Source: Typhlomys cinereus
Lineage: Eukaryota > Chordata > Mammalia > Rodentia > Platacanthomyidae
Length of the DNA: 64,000 bases
Assembly (NCBI GenBank): GCA_023101885.1
Contig: JALPQD010000007.1
Span: forward strand, 933,741 to 997,740
Reading direction: 5' to 3'
The position numbers and the translations under genes are program-made. Below the pieces are notes generated by a model. That model was not told the origin of the DNA and did not search any database. It saw nothing but the letters and a program-made list of their open reading frames with translations. This document shows, piece after piece, positions 1 to 12,121 of the stretch (position 1 is its first letter; each line of letters starts with the position of its first letter).

Positions 1-2060
1 GGATTGTACTTTATGAATTCATAACTGATGTTTTTCTTTCATGGCACAATAAGATCCTCAAGCATTGTTGACACTCAAGAAGGTCAGGTAAAGGGCTTAT
101 TTATGTAATATTTATCAGAATCAGGAGGTGGTAGGGCCCAGCAAGCAAAGGAAAAGGCTGAAGGCTATCTTCCACCAACTGTAGCTCTCATAGCTGTCCA
201 TATGCAAATAACTCATGTGACTCTCTCCTGTAACCTTCTCTCTCGCCTTCATCTCCCACCTGAATCCCTCATCTGTGGATTCTCTGCCTTGTATGTGTCA
301 CTGACACAAAAAAATATCATTGCTAGAAAGAGAGATGTGCCTCACACCCAAGAAACTTCACCCTGCTTTTTATAAGGTTCATAGGTGCTGAGAGAATTGA
401 TCAGATTTTCACATACAAAGAGAAGAATCATCAAGTGGTAACATTGTCCCTCATAAGAATATGTCTATTATCATCTGGGAAGATGCCATTCACCTAGTAA
501 TCGTTTCGATTTTCATATTTTGTAGCAAAAACTCTTCAGTAATTGAACTTCAAGGAATATTCTCTATGCAATTAAAAAATAACCACCATGCTTACAGATG
601 CATGTAGAACAACAACCAGTTTCTTCACTACATAAAGGTTCCATCTCAACATTTATTGTTTTGTAGCCCTGTTAGTTACATTAAAATTTTCTTCATAATT
701 TTACCAGCTCTGCATAAAGAACTGAACACTTGCATAAGTCCTACACAAAACAGATAGCAACACATAGCTGCTTACAATTAGGAATTTGAATCTTCCATAT
801 GAGAAATGATCAGTAACACATACACTCAATAAAATAAAGCCCAGAACTATAGAGAAAAAGCAGTACTGATATCAAAGGAAATCCTGCTCTTAGCCCAATA
901 CAGCATTTCAATTTTTCTCAACTGAAAAAAATAAGGACTCATGAATAGATTGTGACTGTATGCCATATACAAGTTTGGTAATCCCCAAACTTGGGAGTCA
1001 AGAGAGGAGAGTAGTAAATTCAGGGTCGAGTTAGATAAATTCTAATATCCAGTTGTAAACAAAGAAACAAGCAAACCAATAAAGTAAACATGATTACAAA
1101 TGTGAATCTAAGGGATTTTTGGAAAATAGACAAAGAATATATAAAAATAAGCACTGACAAGATTGGTAAAGAACATAAAACATCAACAAATAAGAATGAG
1201 AAGGACCTCTGGCAGTATTTTCTATCAGAGCACTGAAGACAAACACACTGTGTTGAAGAACAATCATAGAAAGTAGCCCAATGAATACTAGAATATCAGA
1301 ATATGAAGGCAAAGCAAAGGATACTTGGAATTTTAGCTTAAACTACATCACTCAAAACTATCACAACTGATTCCCTATTACAATTCAGAACAGCTTCTTC
1401 AAGACACATCTGCAAAAATGTCTAAATCAATATTCATGAAAACAAAAGTTGAAGTCATTGTGTATTATATGAACCATGACATGATAGAGGTCAGGTAAGA
1501 ACTATATCCTCATTGCTATGATCCAATAAGAAATGACCTTTCCACAACATCTGCATTTCCTTAATGAGAGGAGTGGGAACCAAAGGCTTCAGGAATATAG
1601 TTCTGCAGCATTATGGTTAATAAGACCAGATGATGACACATTTTCTGAGTCTGAGAAAACAAAAGATAATCCTTACTATGAAACACTATTTGGTATTTCT
1701 AAGGAGTGAAAAAACTGAGCAAAATGCAAGGTAAATTAGATACTCAAGTAATGCATACACCATGAATGACAGAATTTGAGGAACAATAGCAGAGATTTTA
1801 GCCACATTAATCACTGTTGATATGAAGAATGCAGACACACCTATGCACAAGTAAGTTGAACAAAACTTTCCTCAAACACAGCAACAGGGTCAGAGTTATA
1901 CCAAACAACTTAGCATAATTAATGCCTGGATCCCATTTCTAATATCTGGCCTAATGTCTTGGACAGTGTCCCTTCAGCACTGTTGCTCCAACCACAAGTT
2001 GCACCACTTACAAGCGGCACATGGACAACCACCCCCCACCCCATTCTGCTGGGCAAAAGT
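1..2060. other. 5' flank of PRP-A, no gene seen
   Basis: AT-rich DNA with no open frame that looks coding and no recognisable interspersed repeat. It aligns along its length with 23471-25870 upstream of PRP-B, apart from small indels and the unit B SINE. Distal regulatory elements could lie here, but I cannot point to any. Confidence 0.5.
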
Positions 2061-2206
2061 CCCAAAGAAAAGGAAGGGATGCAAGGAACCTAGTGGGTCA
2101 GATGTGCTGTCAACCAAGGAGGAGCTACAAGGAGCCATTGTTCTGTTCCTCCTTATAAGGAGCTGCCTGCTTCCCCCAGCACAGACTCAGGAGCACCTCC
2201 TCCAAG
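2060..2206 (+). promoter_or_regulatory. PRP-A core promoter and 5' UTR
   Basis: A TATA box (TATAAG, 2154-2159) lies 48-53 bases before the start codon, which puts transcription initiation near 2183-2190. The stretch from 2060 is nearly identical to 25870-26017 upstream of PRP-B. It contains a purine run with GGAA cores (about 2066-2079), a plausible Ets-type site. Ets regulation of rodent parotid PRP genes is known for the family; the site assignment here is inference. Confidence 0.7.
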
Positions 2207-5200
2207 ATGCTGGTGGTCCTGCTCACTGGGGCTTTACTGGCCCTGAGCTCAGCATGGAGTCCAGATGAAGGTAAAAATGGGAGAGTACATGGAACAGATA
2301 CTGGTGGTCCTTAGGCAATACAAACAAAATCAATGGTAAGAGGTATAGATAAGATGAATAAAGACTGACCTGAAGAAATATGAAAAGCGTAAAAGCATTT
2401 ATGTCATTGTTTTATCTCAAACTCGAGAATTTACAGGGATAGTCATCAGAATAGCAGGAAGCCATGGTTTTGAAAACAGTAAGAACATTTTGCTTCTTTT
2501 CTAGACAGAAGCAATTGATATAGGTGATGCACAATTAGAAGTGTCTGCTTTTAAACTCCAATAGGCAATTGTGAGTTGTTTTAGTGGAATTAGAGCAGAG
2601 GAAAACTTTTGCACTACCATAAGAAGAGCATTTGAGAAAAGATCTTTGAAAGGATGATGATTAAGAATTGAGAAAGCTGGCAGATAGAAGCTGAGTACAT
2701 AAATGCTGTAATCAAAGCAGTCAGGGTATTGTATGAGTTTTAGTATAGGATGGCTACAGACAGATGGAAGATCTAGATGATTATTTTGTATACTTCTAAG
2801 AAATTGTTGGAGTAGATAAAAATATATGTAGATAATTACCTAAAGATATCACTGAATATTTGCTCTTCTTAAAGACCCACAAATAATGATCAATGTGTTG
2901 TGAGCAGCATTGGAAGCTATGTTTACTTTCTTTCATATCCCCTCATGAAATGCCTGGGGGAAATGAGCAAGGAATTCATGAAGAAAATATGAAGGAGTAT
3001 AGAAAAGTATCACTGAAATGCCCAGAAACCCAATGAATACAAGCAGGAAAGTGTGAAGGATGCAATAGAGAACACAGGAATAATTGGATGATTGTTTCTG
3101 ATGAGCAGAGACATCACCCTGTCTACCATCTCAACAGTATTATCTAAGAATAAGATTCTCACATAGTGAATGCTCCAGGTGTAGTGCCAAGTCATTTTCT
3201 CCTAGAGTGTATTAATGTGATCTGAATGGGCCATAACTAACTTCTTACTTCTGTTTTATTTCATAGAGGTCATCTCTGGAGAGTCTTCCTGGCAGATCTT
3301 AGGTAATACCTGTTTAAACTTGGGTTGAATTTCTCTGTGTTCTCTGCCTCAGGACTATTTCACTTCTGTAACATCTCACTACCTTCCTTTGCTGTATAGA
3401 ATAAGTCACTGATATTTCTGCCCTGGAGTGATATAAAAATCTTCCCCAACCTTGATTTTGGGGTCTTATGCAGATATATACACTAGAATATGGAGAAGCT
3501 CTGGTTTTGCATACAACAGTAACATTTGCCTCTTCTCTAGACAGCATATAGGTGATGCACATACTAGAAGCGTCTCCTTTAAGCTCCAAGAGGAAACTGT
3601 GAGCTACTCATGAAACCCTCTGTCCCCTTACATTCCTTGTAGAACTAGATACCTCTTACTGCATCCAGCTGTGCATACACAGCTGACAGATATTTGTGCA
3701 GATAATGCGCAATAACAAGTGGTTCATGCTTCAGTTTCTCTCTTCTGTCACTGAAGAGTTCTCTACATTGATCCAGGGACCCGAAAAGAAAGCTTTAATA
3801 AATACTTAGGGCTTTATTAACATAACTTAGAGTCATAATCTAGTTATAACTATCAAAAATTATTTCAATTTATTTCATATTTTGGCTTAGGAAAAATACT
3901 GTTGAAATGGTAACACTACTCAGTGTCATGTGTTGAGATATATTTATGTACAAACACTTATAAGAAACCAGACATGAGATGATCCACATGAAGAAGGGCA
4001 GGGATTAGAGGGGAATTTTCTTGAGCACTCAGTGGGAACAAGGACTTCAGGGGAAGGCTGAGAAGACACGACATGAGCTCATCTCTTCTGCTCTGCATCA
4101 CACAGGGTCTGAGGAACAAGTTCAGGGCCAGAGTCAGCACCCTCACCGACCTCCTCCTGGAGGATTTCGACCCAGGCCTCCTCCTGCTGATGAAGATGAA
4201 GATGATGATGACAATGACGAAAATCTACAAGAAGGTCCAAACCAGCAAGGCCCACCCCAGCAGGGAGGTCAGCAAGGCCCTCCACCACGACCAGGCCGAC
4301 CCCAACAAGGCCCACCCCAGCAGGGAGGACAGCAAGGCCCTCCACCACAAACAGGCCGACCACAACAAGGCTCACCCCAGCAAGGAGGCCAGCAGCAGAA
4401 TCAACTGAATCGCCCTCCTCGAGCTGCTAACCACAAAGGCCCATCACGACCACGTCCACCCCAGCAAGGTCCACCCCAGCAAGGACCACCCCAGCAAGGA
4501 CCACCCCAGCAAGGCCCACCCCAGCAAGGCCCAGCCCAGCAAGGCCCACCCCAACAAGGCCCACCCCAACAAGGAAGCCAGCAGCAGCAGTTGAATCGCC
4601 CTCCTCGAGCTGCTAACCACAAAGGCCCATCACGACCACGTCCACCCCAGCAAGGCCCACCCCAGCAAGGCCCACCCCAACAAGGACCCTCCCAGCAAGG
4701 ACCACCCCAACAAGGCCCACCCCAGCAAGGCCCACCCCAACAAGGACCCTCCCAGCAAGGCCCACCTCAGCAAGGCCCACCCCAGCAAGGCCCTCCCCAG
4801 CAAGGCCCACCCCAGCAAGGCCCACCCCAACAAGGACCCTCCCAGCAAGGCCCACCTCAGCAAGGCCCACCCCAGCAAGGCCCACCCCAACAAGGACCCT
4901 CCCAACAAGGCCCACCCCAACAAGGCCCACCCCAACAAGGAAGCCAGCAGCAGCAGCAGTTGAATCGCCCTCCTCGAGCTGCTAACCACAAAGGCCCATC
5001 ACGACCACGTCCACCCCAGCAAGGTCCACCCCAGCAAGGCCCACCCCAGCAAGGCCCACCCCAACAAGGACCCTCCCAGCAAGGCCCACCTCAGCAAGGC
5101 CCACCCCAGCAAGGCCCACCCCAACAAGGACCCTCCCAACAAGGACCATCCCAACAAGGCCCACCCCAGCAAGGCCCACCCCAACAAGGAGTCTCCCAGC

Positions 5201-5580
5201 AAGGACCACCTCAGCAAGGCCCACCCCAGCAAGGCCCACCCCAGCAAGGAGGCCAGCAGCAGCAGCAATTGAATCGCCCTCCTCGAGCTGTTAACCACAA
5301 AGGCCCATTACGACCACGTCCACCCCAGCAAGGCCCACCCCAGCAAGGCCCACCCCAGCAAGGCCCATCCCAGCAAGGCCCACCCCAGCAAGGCCCACCC
5401 CAACAAGGCCCACCCCAGCAAGGTCCAACCCAGCAAGGAGGCCAGCAGCAGCAGCAGTTGAATCGCCCTCCTCGAGCTGTTAACCACAAACGCCCACAAC
5501 CACCAGGCCCATCACAACCACGTCCACCCCAGCAAGGACCACCGCAGCAAGGCCCACCTCTTCCACGCCCACCTCAGTAA
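2207..5580 (+). CDS. Salivary acidic proline-rich protein, paralogue A (spliced, 524 aa)
   Basis: Spliced gene with coding exons 2207-2270, 3267-3302 and 4106-5580. Introns of 996 and 803 bp begin GT and end AG, and both interrupt codons in phase 1. The summed length is exactly 525 codons including TAA. Residues 1-16 (MLVVLLTGALLALSSA) form a PRP-type signal peptide with likely cleavage after SSA. Exon 2 is 36 nt and encodes EVISGESSWQIL. Residues about 34-60 are Q/P/R rich, 62-72 form an Asp/Glu run typical of acidic PRPs, and the rest is a G-P-P-Q-Q repeat array broken by five linkers containing LNRPPRA(A/V)NHK. Acidic PRPs are secreted by parotid and submandibular glands and bind calcium, tooth mineral and tannins; this role is transferred from the family. 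The start is the only ATG giving a signal peptide just downstream of the TATA box. The exact gene symbol within the Prh/Prb/Prp group cannot be assigned. Confidence 0.9.
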
Positions 5581-5592
5581 GGCCCACCCCAG
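4240..5592 (+). repeat. Coding minisatellite in PRP-A exon 3 (15-bp unit)
   Basis: Tandem array of a 15-bp unit close to CCACCCCAGCAAGGC encoding G-P-P-Q-Q. Higher-order blocks are separated by a linker coding LNRPPRA; the linkers begin near 4405, 4591, 4960, 5269 and 5458, so block lengths are 186, 369, 309 and 189 bp. By my count there are eight GPSQQ variants and one GPAQQ. One further unit follows the stop codon. Such arrays commonly differ in length between alleles. Confidence 0.95.
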
Positions 5593-5637
5593 CCAGAACA
5601 CTACAGCAATGCTACCATGACTATCTTTCAGTATCCC

Positions 5638-5643
5638 AATAAA
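5638..5643 (+). terminator. PRP-A polyadenylation signal
   Basis: AATAAA 58 bases after the stop codon, in a stretch (cagtatcccaataaattact) identical to the one after PRP-B. It implies a very short 3' UTR without a further intron, although human PRP genes have a separate 3' UTR exon. Confidence 0.8.
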
Positions 5644-5649
5644 TTACTA

Positions 5650-8450
5650 GCATGCCATTCTTTCTGTTGTCTGTCTTTCTGAGTGTGGGTGACACTGCCA
5701 TTTTGAGCATTAGAATATTGAGCAACTCTACAGAGTATTATCTCTACAAATCTCTCCCCTTCTTTATGTACAAGACTGCCTGGTGAGAGACTTCCTGTGT
5801 GTCCAGTCTTACCTGCTGTTCTGTTCACAGCTTCTCTCCATCATTCCAATGGTATGGGATGCCAAAAGATAAATGAAAATACCAAGAGAGAGGACGTCCA
5901 ATGTTAGGCTTATTGGAAAGTCATGTAAATGAAGATCCTAGGTGTATCCAGTAGCACTAGGAATAGACTGCATTGTTATCTCCATAGGAAGGACTTCTGA
6001 GATTAATCTATGTAAAAAGTGATATTGTTTATTTGTCATGTTCCCTTTGTGTGAGTGGCACTGTAGGTCAACAGGCCATGATGCTGGAATGTGACCACAG
6101 ACCTACTGGGACTCCCATAGCTTGCTGCTCACCATCTTAGTTTCAGGGTCTTTAACAGGAAAATTCCTCCACGTAACTACAGGACTAATATAGCAAAATA
6201 CAAAAACATCCACCATTCAACTTTTGATGTACACAAGCACCTTCAAATACCATACACACATGAAAGTACAAACAAGGACTCATGCACAGTATACACATGA
6301 CAGTACAAACCCATATACACACAAGGACTCACGTGCAATATTTAAAAAATTCAAAAACAGGACAGGTGAAACTAATTAATAACATAGCATCATTAAAAGG
6401 AAATGGGAACTTAAAAGTTAAAATTCATAGTTTGAGTATTTTGTGAATAACGACAATATGAAGGAGTATAACAACTGTTACCTATGCCATTGAATAACAG
6501 GAAGATTACTCTGGAGATAAGGAAGACTTGTATTTTTCACAAACTTTATGGGAGGATGATGCTTCATAGTTATTCTGTGCCTCCAAATCCATCTCGATCC
6601 CAGAATGACCGTATGTTGATGGGAAGGCCATTTATGAGCAGTAGCTCAATTCTTCGTGGAACAGCAGTGCATACTGACCAAGGAAGAAGGAGATTTTGTT
6701 GTGAATATTCTGTGCCAAAAATCCTGTCAGTTACAGCTATGTCTTACTTGGGCTCTGTGGTGGCTTGGGTTGGAACTGCAGTAGTCGCCGTGTAGAAGTT
6801 TGGAGTCACTGACATGAGTTTGGCTTTTCTCAAAATACTTGATTTTAGGAATGGCCGATTCTAAAAAACTAGGAACACTAGAAAAAAAAAGTAGGCAAAA
6901 TACCTAAAGGAATAGTGATGAAATACATCATTCCAGTACATCAGCTGGTGGATGTGAACTTGAATAATGCATGTGTCTCCAACATCACTTGAGTAAAAAA
7001 GATTACAGATTAAAACCCTGTAGGCTTCAGGCTATCTTCTTCCTGTGCCCACTGTTTTATTGGTTTAGAGTTTCATACAAATATGGTGAATTTATGGTGT
7101 TTTTACACATTAATCCTCTTTGCCATCTACCATCCTTTTTCCATTATGAGCATTCTTGTTCTCTACCAGGCTCTCTGATAGTTTCATGTCTATTCACACA
7201 GGTGGCATATGGAGTTTTATCTGATTCTCCTTCCATGACATCTACCTGAGCACTTGCTTGAACATTAGTCCCACAGCAATGGATATGCCACTGAGGAAGT
7301 CATCTTCCCTTCCCCACTATCTAAATTAACAAATATCAGGTTCACAGAGAGGTGTGTAGTCCCTATATATATATATCACCTTCAGAGGTGAAATGTTGAT
7401 AAGACAAATCTCATAAGACTCCTGTGGAAATATCCATGACTACAGTGAATTTATGAATGTAAAAGATTTTATGTGTCCAATACATGATGTCTGACCCACA
7501 CATCTGCCAATTCAAGTTCTTACAACCTTCTGACAATCATGGTATTTAATGGTGGGGAAGTGTTGAAATATCCCAATTAGAGTCAAACATTACACAATCA
7601 CTTATTTTATGCCATTTGGTCTGTGTGATTTTTTTCTACATTAAACACCTTCAGTTGAAATAAGAAGCTTCTACGTTGAGTGGTGAGTCATTCTGCTATC
7701 TATTGGTACAATGGCAAATATTTAAAAGATAGTTTAATATAGTATCCTTATAGCTAAATTTTCAAATGAAATGTCCTCTCATTTCATAGATTCTCCTTCT
7801 GGTTTACAGTAGTAGGAATGCTATAACTGCTTTAAAAAAGAAGTGGACCTTAAATCCAATCAGAAAGCTATTGTTTGAACCTTGACATGCATACCACTAC
7901 AGTTCTGAAGGACCCTTCTCTTCTAGTTTTACAACCGTAATGAGTGTTTATCCCTTCCTACTTTCTTCTCCTCTCCCTCTCCCCTGTTATTCCTCTACCC
8001 TCTCCTTCTTTCATCAGTCCATCTCACTCCCTCCCACGCTCCTGTCTGTTGGCTTCTGTGGAGCTCAGGGTTCCCTTTGGATTGTTTGCTCTAGTAGGGG
8101 CTCAGGCCTAAGGGTCAGATTAAATAGCTCTTTCTTTTGTAGATCCACTGATAGGAGCACTTACCTTCAGATGTCTATCCCTAGCCCCCAAGGTTTCCAT
8201 TGAATGTCATTATATCTTCTGAGATCCTTGCCAATCTATGGGGGAATGTTGAAATATCCTTCATTGTGTGGGCCTGTTAAGGATAAGTTTCATTGTAATG
8301 AGTTCATGGCTAAAGTTCAAAAGGACCCTATTCCATCCAAAAATCAAACTGAAGTCACAGTTCCTAACTATGAGGATCATGCTACCACACAAATCTTCCA
8401 GTACGGTAGGTAAAACTCATCATGGAGCTATGTATAATATAATCCTCAAT
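5650..8450. other. 3' flank of PRP-A, no gene seen
   Basis: Collinear with 29170-31450 in unit B except for 6290-7589, which contains a block present in inverted orientation in unit B. Short open frames here (for example 6484-6795) are not conserved between the units. No repeat family was recognised with confidence. Confidence 0.5.
6713..7045 (+). repeat. Block inverted relative to unit B
   Basis: The sequence around 6735-7045 matches the reverse complement of about 30402-30726 (for instance ccaccagctgatgtactgg in unit B against its complement here), while flanks on both sides match in direct orientation. One unit has therefore undergone a local inversion. Which orientation is ancestral cannot be decided from this window. 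Confidence 0.8.
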
Positions 8451-8930
8451 TAAACTCTTTATTTATTTGTTTATTTATTTACTTATTTACTTTCTTATTT
8501 ACTGATTGTTATTTTCCACGAGCAGCTTGTATGGCACTTTTTAGTACTATGCATATTGGTCAGCAAAAGGAAATAACCAGACAAATTCCAGCTGGCATTT
8601 TTATCCCTGCCATGCCCTGGTCAACCTGTGTTTTATCTTTGTTTATAGGGTCTTACTGTCTGTTTCTGGAAGACAACCAAGAGCAATGGGAAAAGCGTTT
8701 GAGATGATAAACAGCTATTAAGAATCCTGGAAATTGGGATGTTGTTTAATGTCTATCTTTTCTGCTTGGAGCATTGTAGGGTGTTTTCTGTTTGTCCTGT
8801 ATTCATATGTTTTCTCCTGTGTAGAGGATATGTATTCCCGCTCTCTTTTTTAAGCAAAAATGCCCTGTTGATACGGTAATGTTATAGGAGGTTTCTAGCT
8901 GGTTGTCTTACATCTTTTTACTATTTTTTT
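8451..8930. other. Intergenic, TTTA-rich, no gene seen
   Basis: Begins with a degenerate TTTA/TTTG repeat (8455-8505). The following approximately 280 bases align with 38505-38775 in unit B. Where unit A has this short TTTA tract, unit B has a long pyrimidine microsatellite. Confidence 0.6.
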
Positions 8931-9810
8931 ATTCCCTCACCTTTTCCTCTGTCTTTTTCCCTCATCTCACTACCTTTAAACATCCTCCCCCACCTCTACC
9001 CCAGTAGTTGCCTTTCCATCCCATCTTGCTGCCTCTGGTGAATTACATCTGCTCCTTCAAGGTCTTCTCCCTCCCTCCCTCCCACCACAAATGAATCTTC
9101 CTTTTTGAGATTTCTGACTATTATTAGAATTGCAAATTAAGTACCCTAATCAGATATTCAATGCTAACATACACATGTTGGAGAAATCATGAGGCTTTTG
9201 TCCTTTCAATGTCTGAGACATCTTACTCAATATAATATTTTCAAGTTTTATCCATTTTTCATCAAATTTCATAATTTCATTTTGCTTAATGGCTTCATAG
9301 TGTCCTGTTTCGACATATTCATCACTAATTAATCCATTAACGGATGCACAGGCAGAGTTCATATCCTAACTATTGTGAATAGAATTGCAATAGCTATGGA
9401 TATAAATGTCTCTGTAATAAGACAAAAGTTCACTTGGGAATATTCCTCAAAGTAGTATAAATGGGTCATATGGTAGTTAGATTTTTTCCGCATTGTGCAG
9501 AACCTATACACTTATTTCCAAAGTGGCTGTATCCATTTACACTCTGATCAACAAGGAATAATTATTTCTTTTTCCCCTCATCCTTAAAAGCATTTGTTCT
9601 TATTAGTGTCCTTGATTTACTGTTTTGACTGGGGTAAGGAAATATCACATGGTAGTTTTAATTTTTATTTCCAAGATGAAACAGTGTGGGAAATTAAATA
9701 CTTTTAAATATATTTATTTGACATTTGAATTTCTTCTTGAAAACGTCTCTTTTTAGTTCCAAAGCCAATTTTAATTAGATTGTTTGTTTTCTTGTAGTAC
9801 AATTATTTTA
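8930..9810 (-). mobile_element. Old LINE-1 fragment (ORF2 end and 3' UTR)
   Basis: The minus strand at 9150-9362 encodes a recognisable ORF2 C-terminal piece (DEKWIKLENIILSKMSQT), and the pyrimidine-rich 8935-9090 resembles L1 3' UTR. Frameshifts and substitutions show age. The corresponding stretch is missing from unit B, where 8785 jumps to 9966. Confidence 0.65.
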
Positions 9811-9814
9811 CTTT

Positions 9815-11600
9815 TTAATACACTCTAAAGATTAAATCAAATATTAACCCAGGCATATCCACTGACTTTTCAATGCAAAATCTAAAAGTCAGAAAGGCTT
9901 GGAGAGACATATTACAATTTATGAATGAACCAAATGCCAACCCAGGCTATAATATCCAGACAAATTACCAGTAATATCCAAATCATCAAAATTAGAGAAC
10001 AAAAGGGGGAAATTACAACAGATATCAAAGAAATCCAGGTAATCATGAGGACATATTAAAAAATTATACTCCACTAGATTTGACATTAAAAAGAAATGGA
10101 TGAATTCCTAAATAAATGTGACTTACCATAAGTGACTAATTGAAATAGATAATTTAAACAGACTAATAACAAGTGATGAAATTGAACAGTAGGAACATAC
10201 CTCCAAATTAAAACAAAAAAGCCCAGGATGTGGAACTATGAAAGAAATGAGTGAATCAATCCCATTCACAACAGCCTCAAAGTAAACCAAATATCTTGGA
10301 ATAAACTTAAACATGTAAGTGAAAAAACCCGTACGATGACAATGAGAAAGTGCTATTAAAGGTGGAAAGACGTCCCATTTCAAAAATTGGTAAGACTGAT
10401 GTGAAAATGACCATCATATCCAAGGTAACATACAGATTTAGTGCAATCCGAATTCAATTCTTCACAGAACTAAAAAAAAAATCTCAAAATACATGTGATG
10501 GAACAAAAGGCCTTGATTAGCCGAAACAATCATGAGCAATAAATACACTTGTGGAGGTATCACCATACTATATGCTAAACTATACACAAAACTACAGTAA
10601 TAAAAAGCATATGGTACTGACCAAAAAACAAACAAACAAACAAACAAACAAACAAACAGATACGTCGATCAATGGAATAGAATGGAGGACTCAGATATTA
10701 GCTTGCACACCTACAATCACTTTATTTTTGGACAAATTTTCCAAACATAAACCCTTGGAACAGATCGTATCTTCAACAAGAAGTGCTGGGAGAATTGGAT
10801 ATCTACATATAGAATGATGAAGATTCCCCACTACCTCTCATCTTACAAAAAAATTAATTCCAAATGCATCAAAACCTCAATGTTAACTGCAACACTCTGA
10901 AACTTTTAGAAGATCAGGGAGCACACAGAAACTGATAGGCTTAGGTAAGGATTTTATCAACTGAATCCCAAGTGTACAAGAACTAATACCAATACTTAAA
11001 ATGTGGAAATTTATGATATTAAAAATCTTTTTTTCTGCAAAAGAAATTCTTAGTTGGGCAAAAAAACAGGGGATGTTCTCAAAGGATCCTGCATCTTATT
11101 ACAAAGACACTTATTCATCCATATTCATTGCAGATCCATTCAAAATAGGAAGAAAATAAAATTAGTCAACATGTACAAAAAGTAATGAGTGATGAAAATG
11201 TGGTACATATACACAATGTAATACCATGTCATAAGGAAGGATGAAATTATAGAATTTCTCATAAATGAATGGAACTGAAAAATATAATATTTTCTGTCAG
11301 ACACAGAAACACAAACACTATATGTGGATGCTAGGATTAACACCAGACTGATTTGGCTTAGAATTCCTGTAACAGAAAACTTGAGAGGGACTAATGAGTA
11401 GGATGGAGAGGAAGGAAAGTTAGGTGAAGATTTGGAGGAAGAAGAGATATAGACTATCATGGGTGGCAGGATGAAGGAAGGACTAGTGGGAGGGAACACT
11501 TAGGGGGAATAAGGAAATGGAGAGTAGAAGGGGCTGAAGTACGTATAGAAAAACCCTATTAATGTGGAATGCAAGTAGATAGGAACCTCCTATGGTATTA
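9815..11600 (+). mobile_element. Old LINE-1 remnant, plus strand
   Basis: Starts with an ORF1 C-terminal piece (KVRKAWRDILQFMNE at about 9880-9930), then ORF2 fragments, including a counterpart of the conserved IPFTI..KYLGI segment near 10255-10320, and then L1 3'-end sequence to about 11600. All reading frames are broken. The part from 10237 is shared with 41195-42450 in unit B, so the insertion predates the duplication. An (AAAC)n tract sits at 10625-10660. Confidence 0.65.
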
Positions 11601-11625
11601 ATATGTCAAAAATCATTTTAGCTTT

Positions 11626-12121
11626 TTTTCTCTCTGTGGCTCCTCTGATTACATTCTTATGTGTGGTTTGAAGTGCTTCTGGCTTTCAAACCTCTATTTG
11701 TTTTGTGCAAGGTTGGAGTGGAGTGCTAATGAGTCCAAGGTCATGAGTCCAGGCAGGTCAGTTCGGTCCATGAAGAGGAAAATAGCATTTTATGTCTCAA
11801 AACTATGTAGCATTGTCCCAAGAGGTTCTGGTGAGAAAGTGTGAGTGGCCATACACAGTCCATTAAAACCACTGGAGGAACAGTTCTAAGTAGGTTTATT
11901 TGGGCTGTTTCTTTGAGAAAAGTCCTCCATTTTCAGTTCTTGGGAGATACATTGTCAAAGATGGTATAGTTAATGAAATTCATATGTAGCTGTCATATAC
12001 ATATCCTCTCATATCTGCCTTCCCTCATTGACTTGCTTCTCAGAAGACAATGTGGTAATCCAGAAGTGTGTGGTTCTTTACAAGTGACTTCTTACACGTG
12101 TTGAATATTATCAGCTTTCTG
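11626..12121. other. Unassigned sequence at the edge of the A-specific insertion
   Basis: This stretch has no counterpart in unit B, where 42455 joins directly to sequence homologous to 20585. It begins after the shared tttagcttt and holds no supportable gene or repeat assignment. Confidence 0.4.

Noticed and set aside
1094..1312. Hydrophobic minus-strand frame upstream of PRP-A, receptor-like in composition
   Set aside because: I found no taste or vomeronasal receptor motifs, and the unit B counterpart is open in a different place.
1954..2268. 104-codon frame across the PRP-A first exon
   Set aside because: It is in a different frame from the signal peptide and covers the TATA box, so it is chance.
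4021..4105. Open frame continuing upstream of PRP-A exon 3
   Set aside because: It is intron 2 sequence that happens to stay open; the pyrimidine-containing acceptor at 4105/4106 and the phase match with exon 2 explain the gene better.
4079..5499. Many long antisense open frames rich in G, W, L or V across the PRP-A repeat
   Set aside because: They are shadows of the 15-bp repeat, whose complement lacks stop codons in several frames; no start context, splice or homology supports them. The same applies at 27898-29085.
4240..5592. Regular repeats with spacer-like linkers that could suggest a CRISPR array
   Set aside because: Units are contiguous, coding and of 15 bp in a mammalian gene; there are no unique spacers.
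6484..6795. 103-codon frame ending in a hydrophobic segment
   Set aside because: Part of it lies in the block that is inverted in unit B, and the frame is not kept there. No family was recognised.
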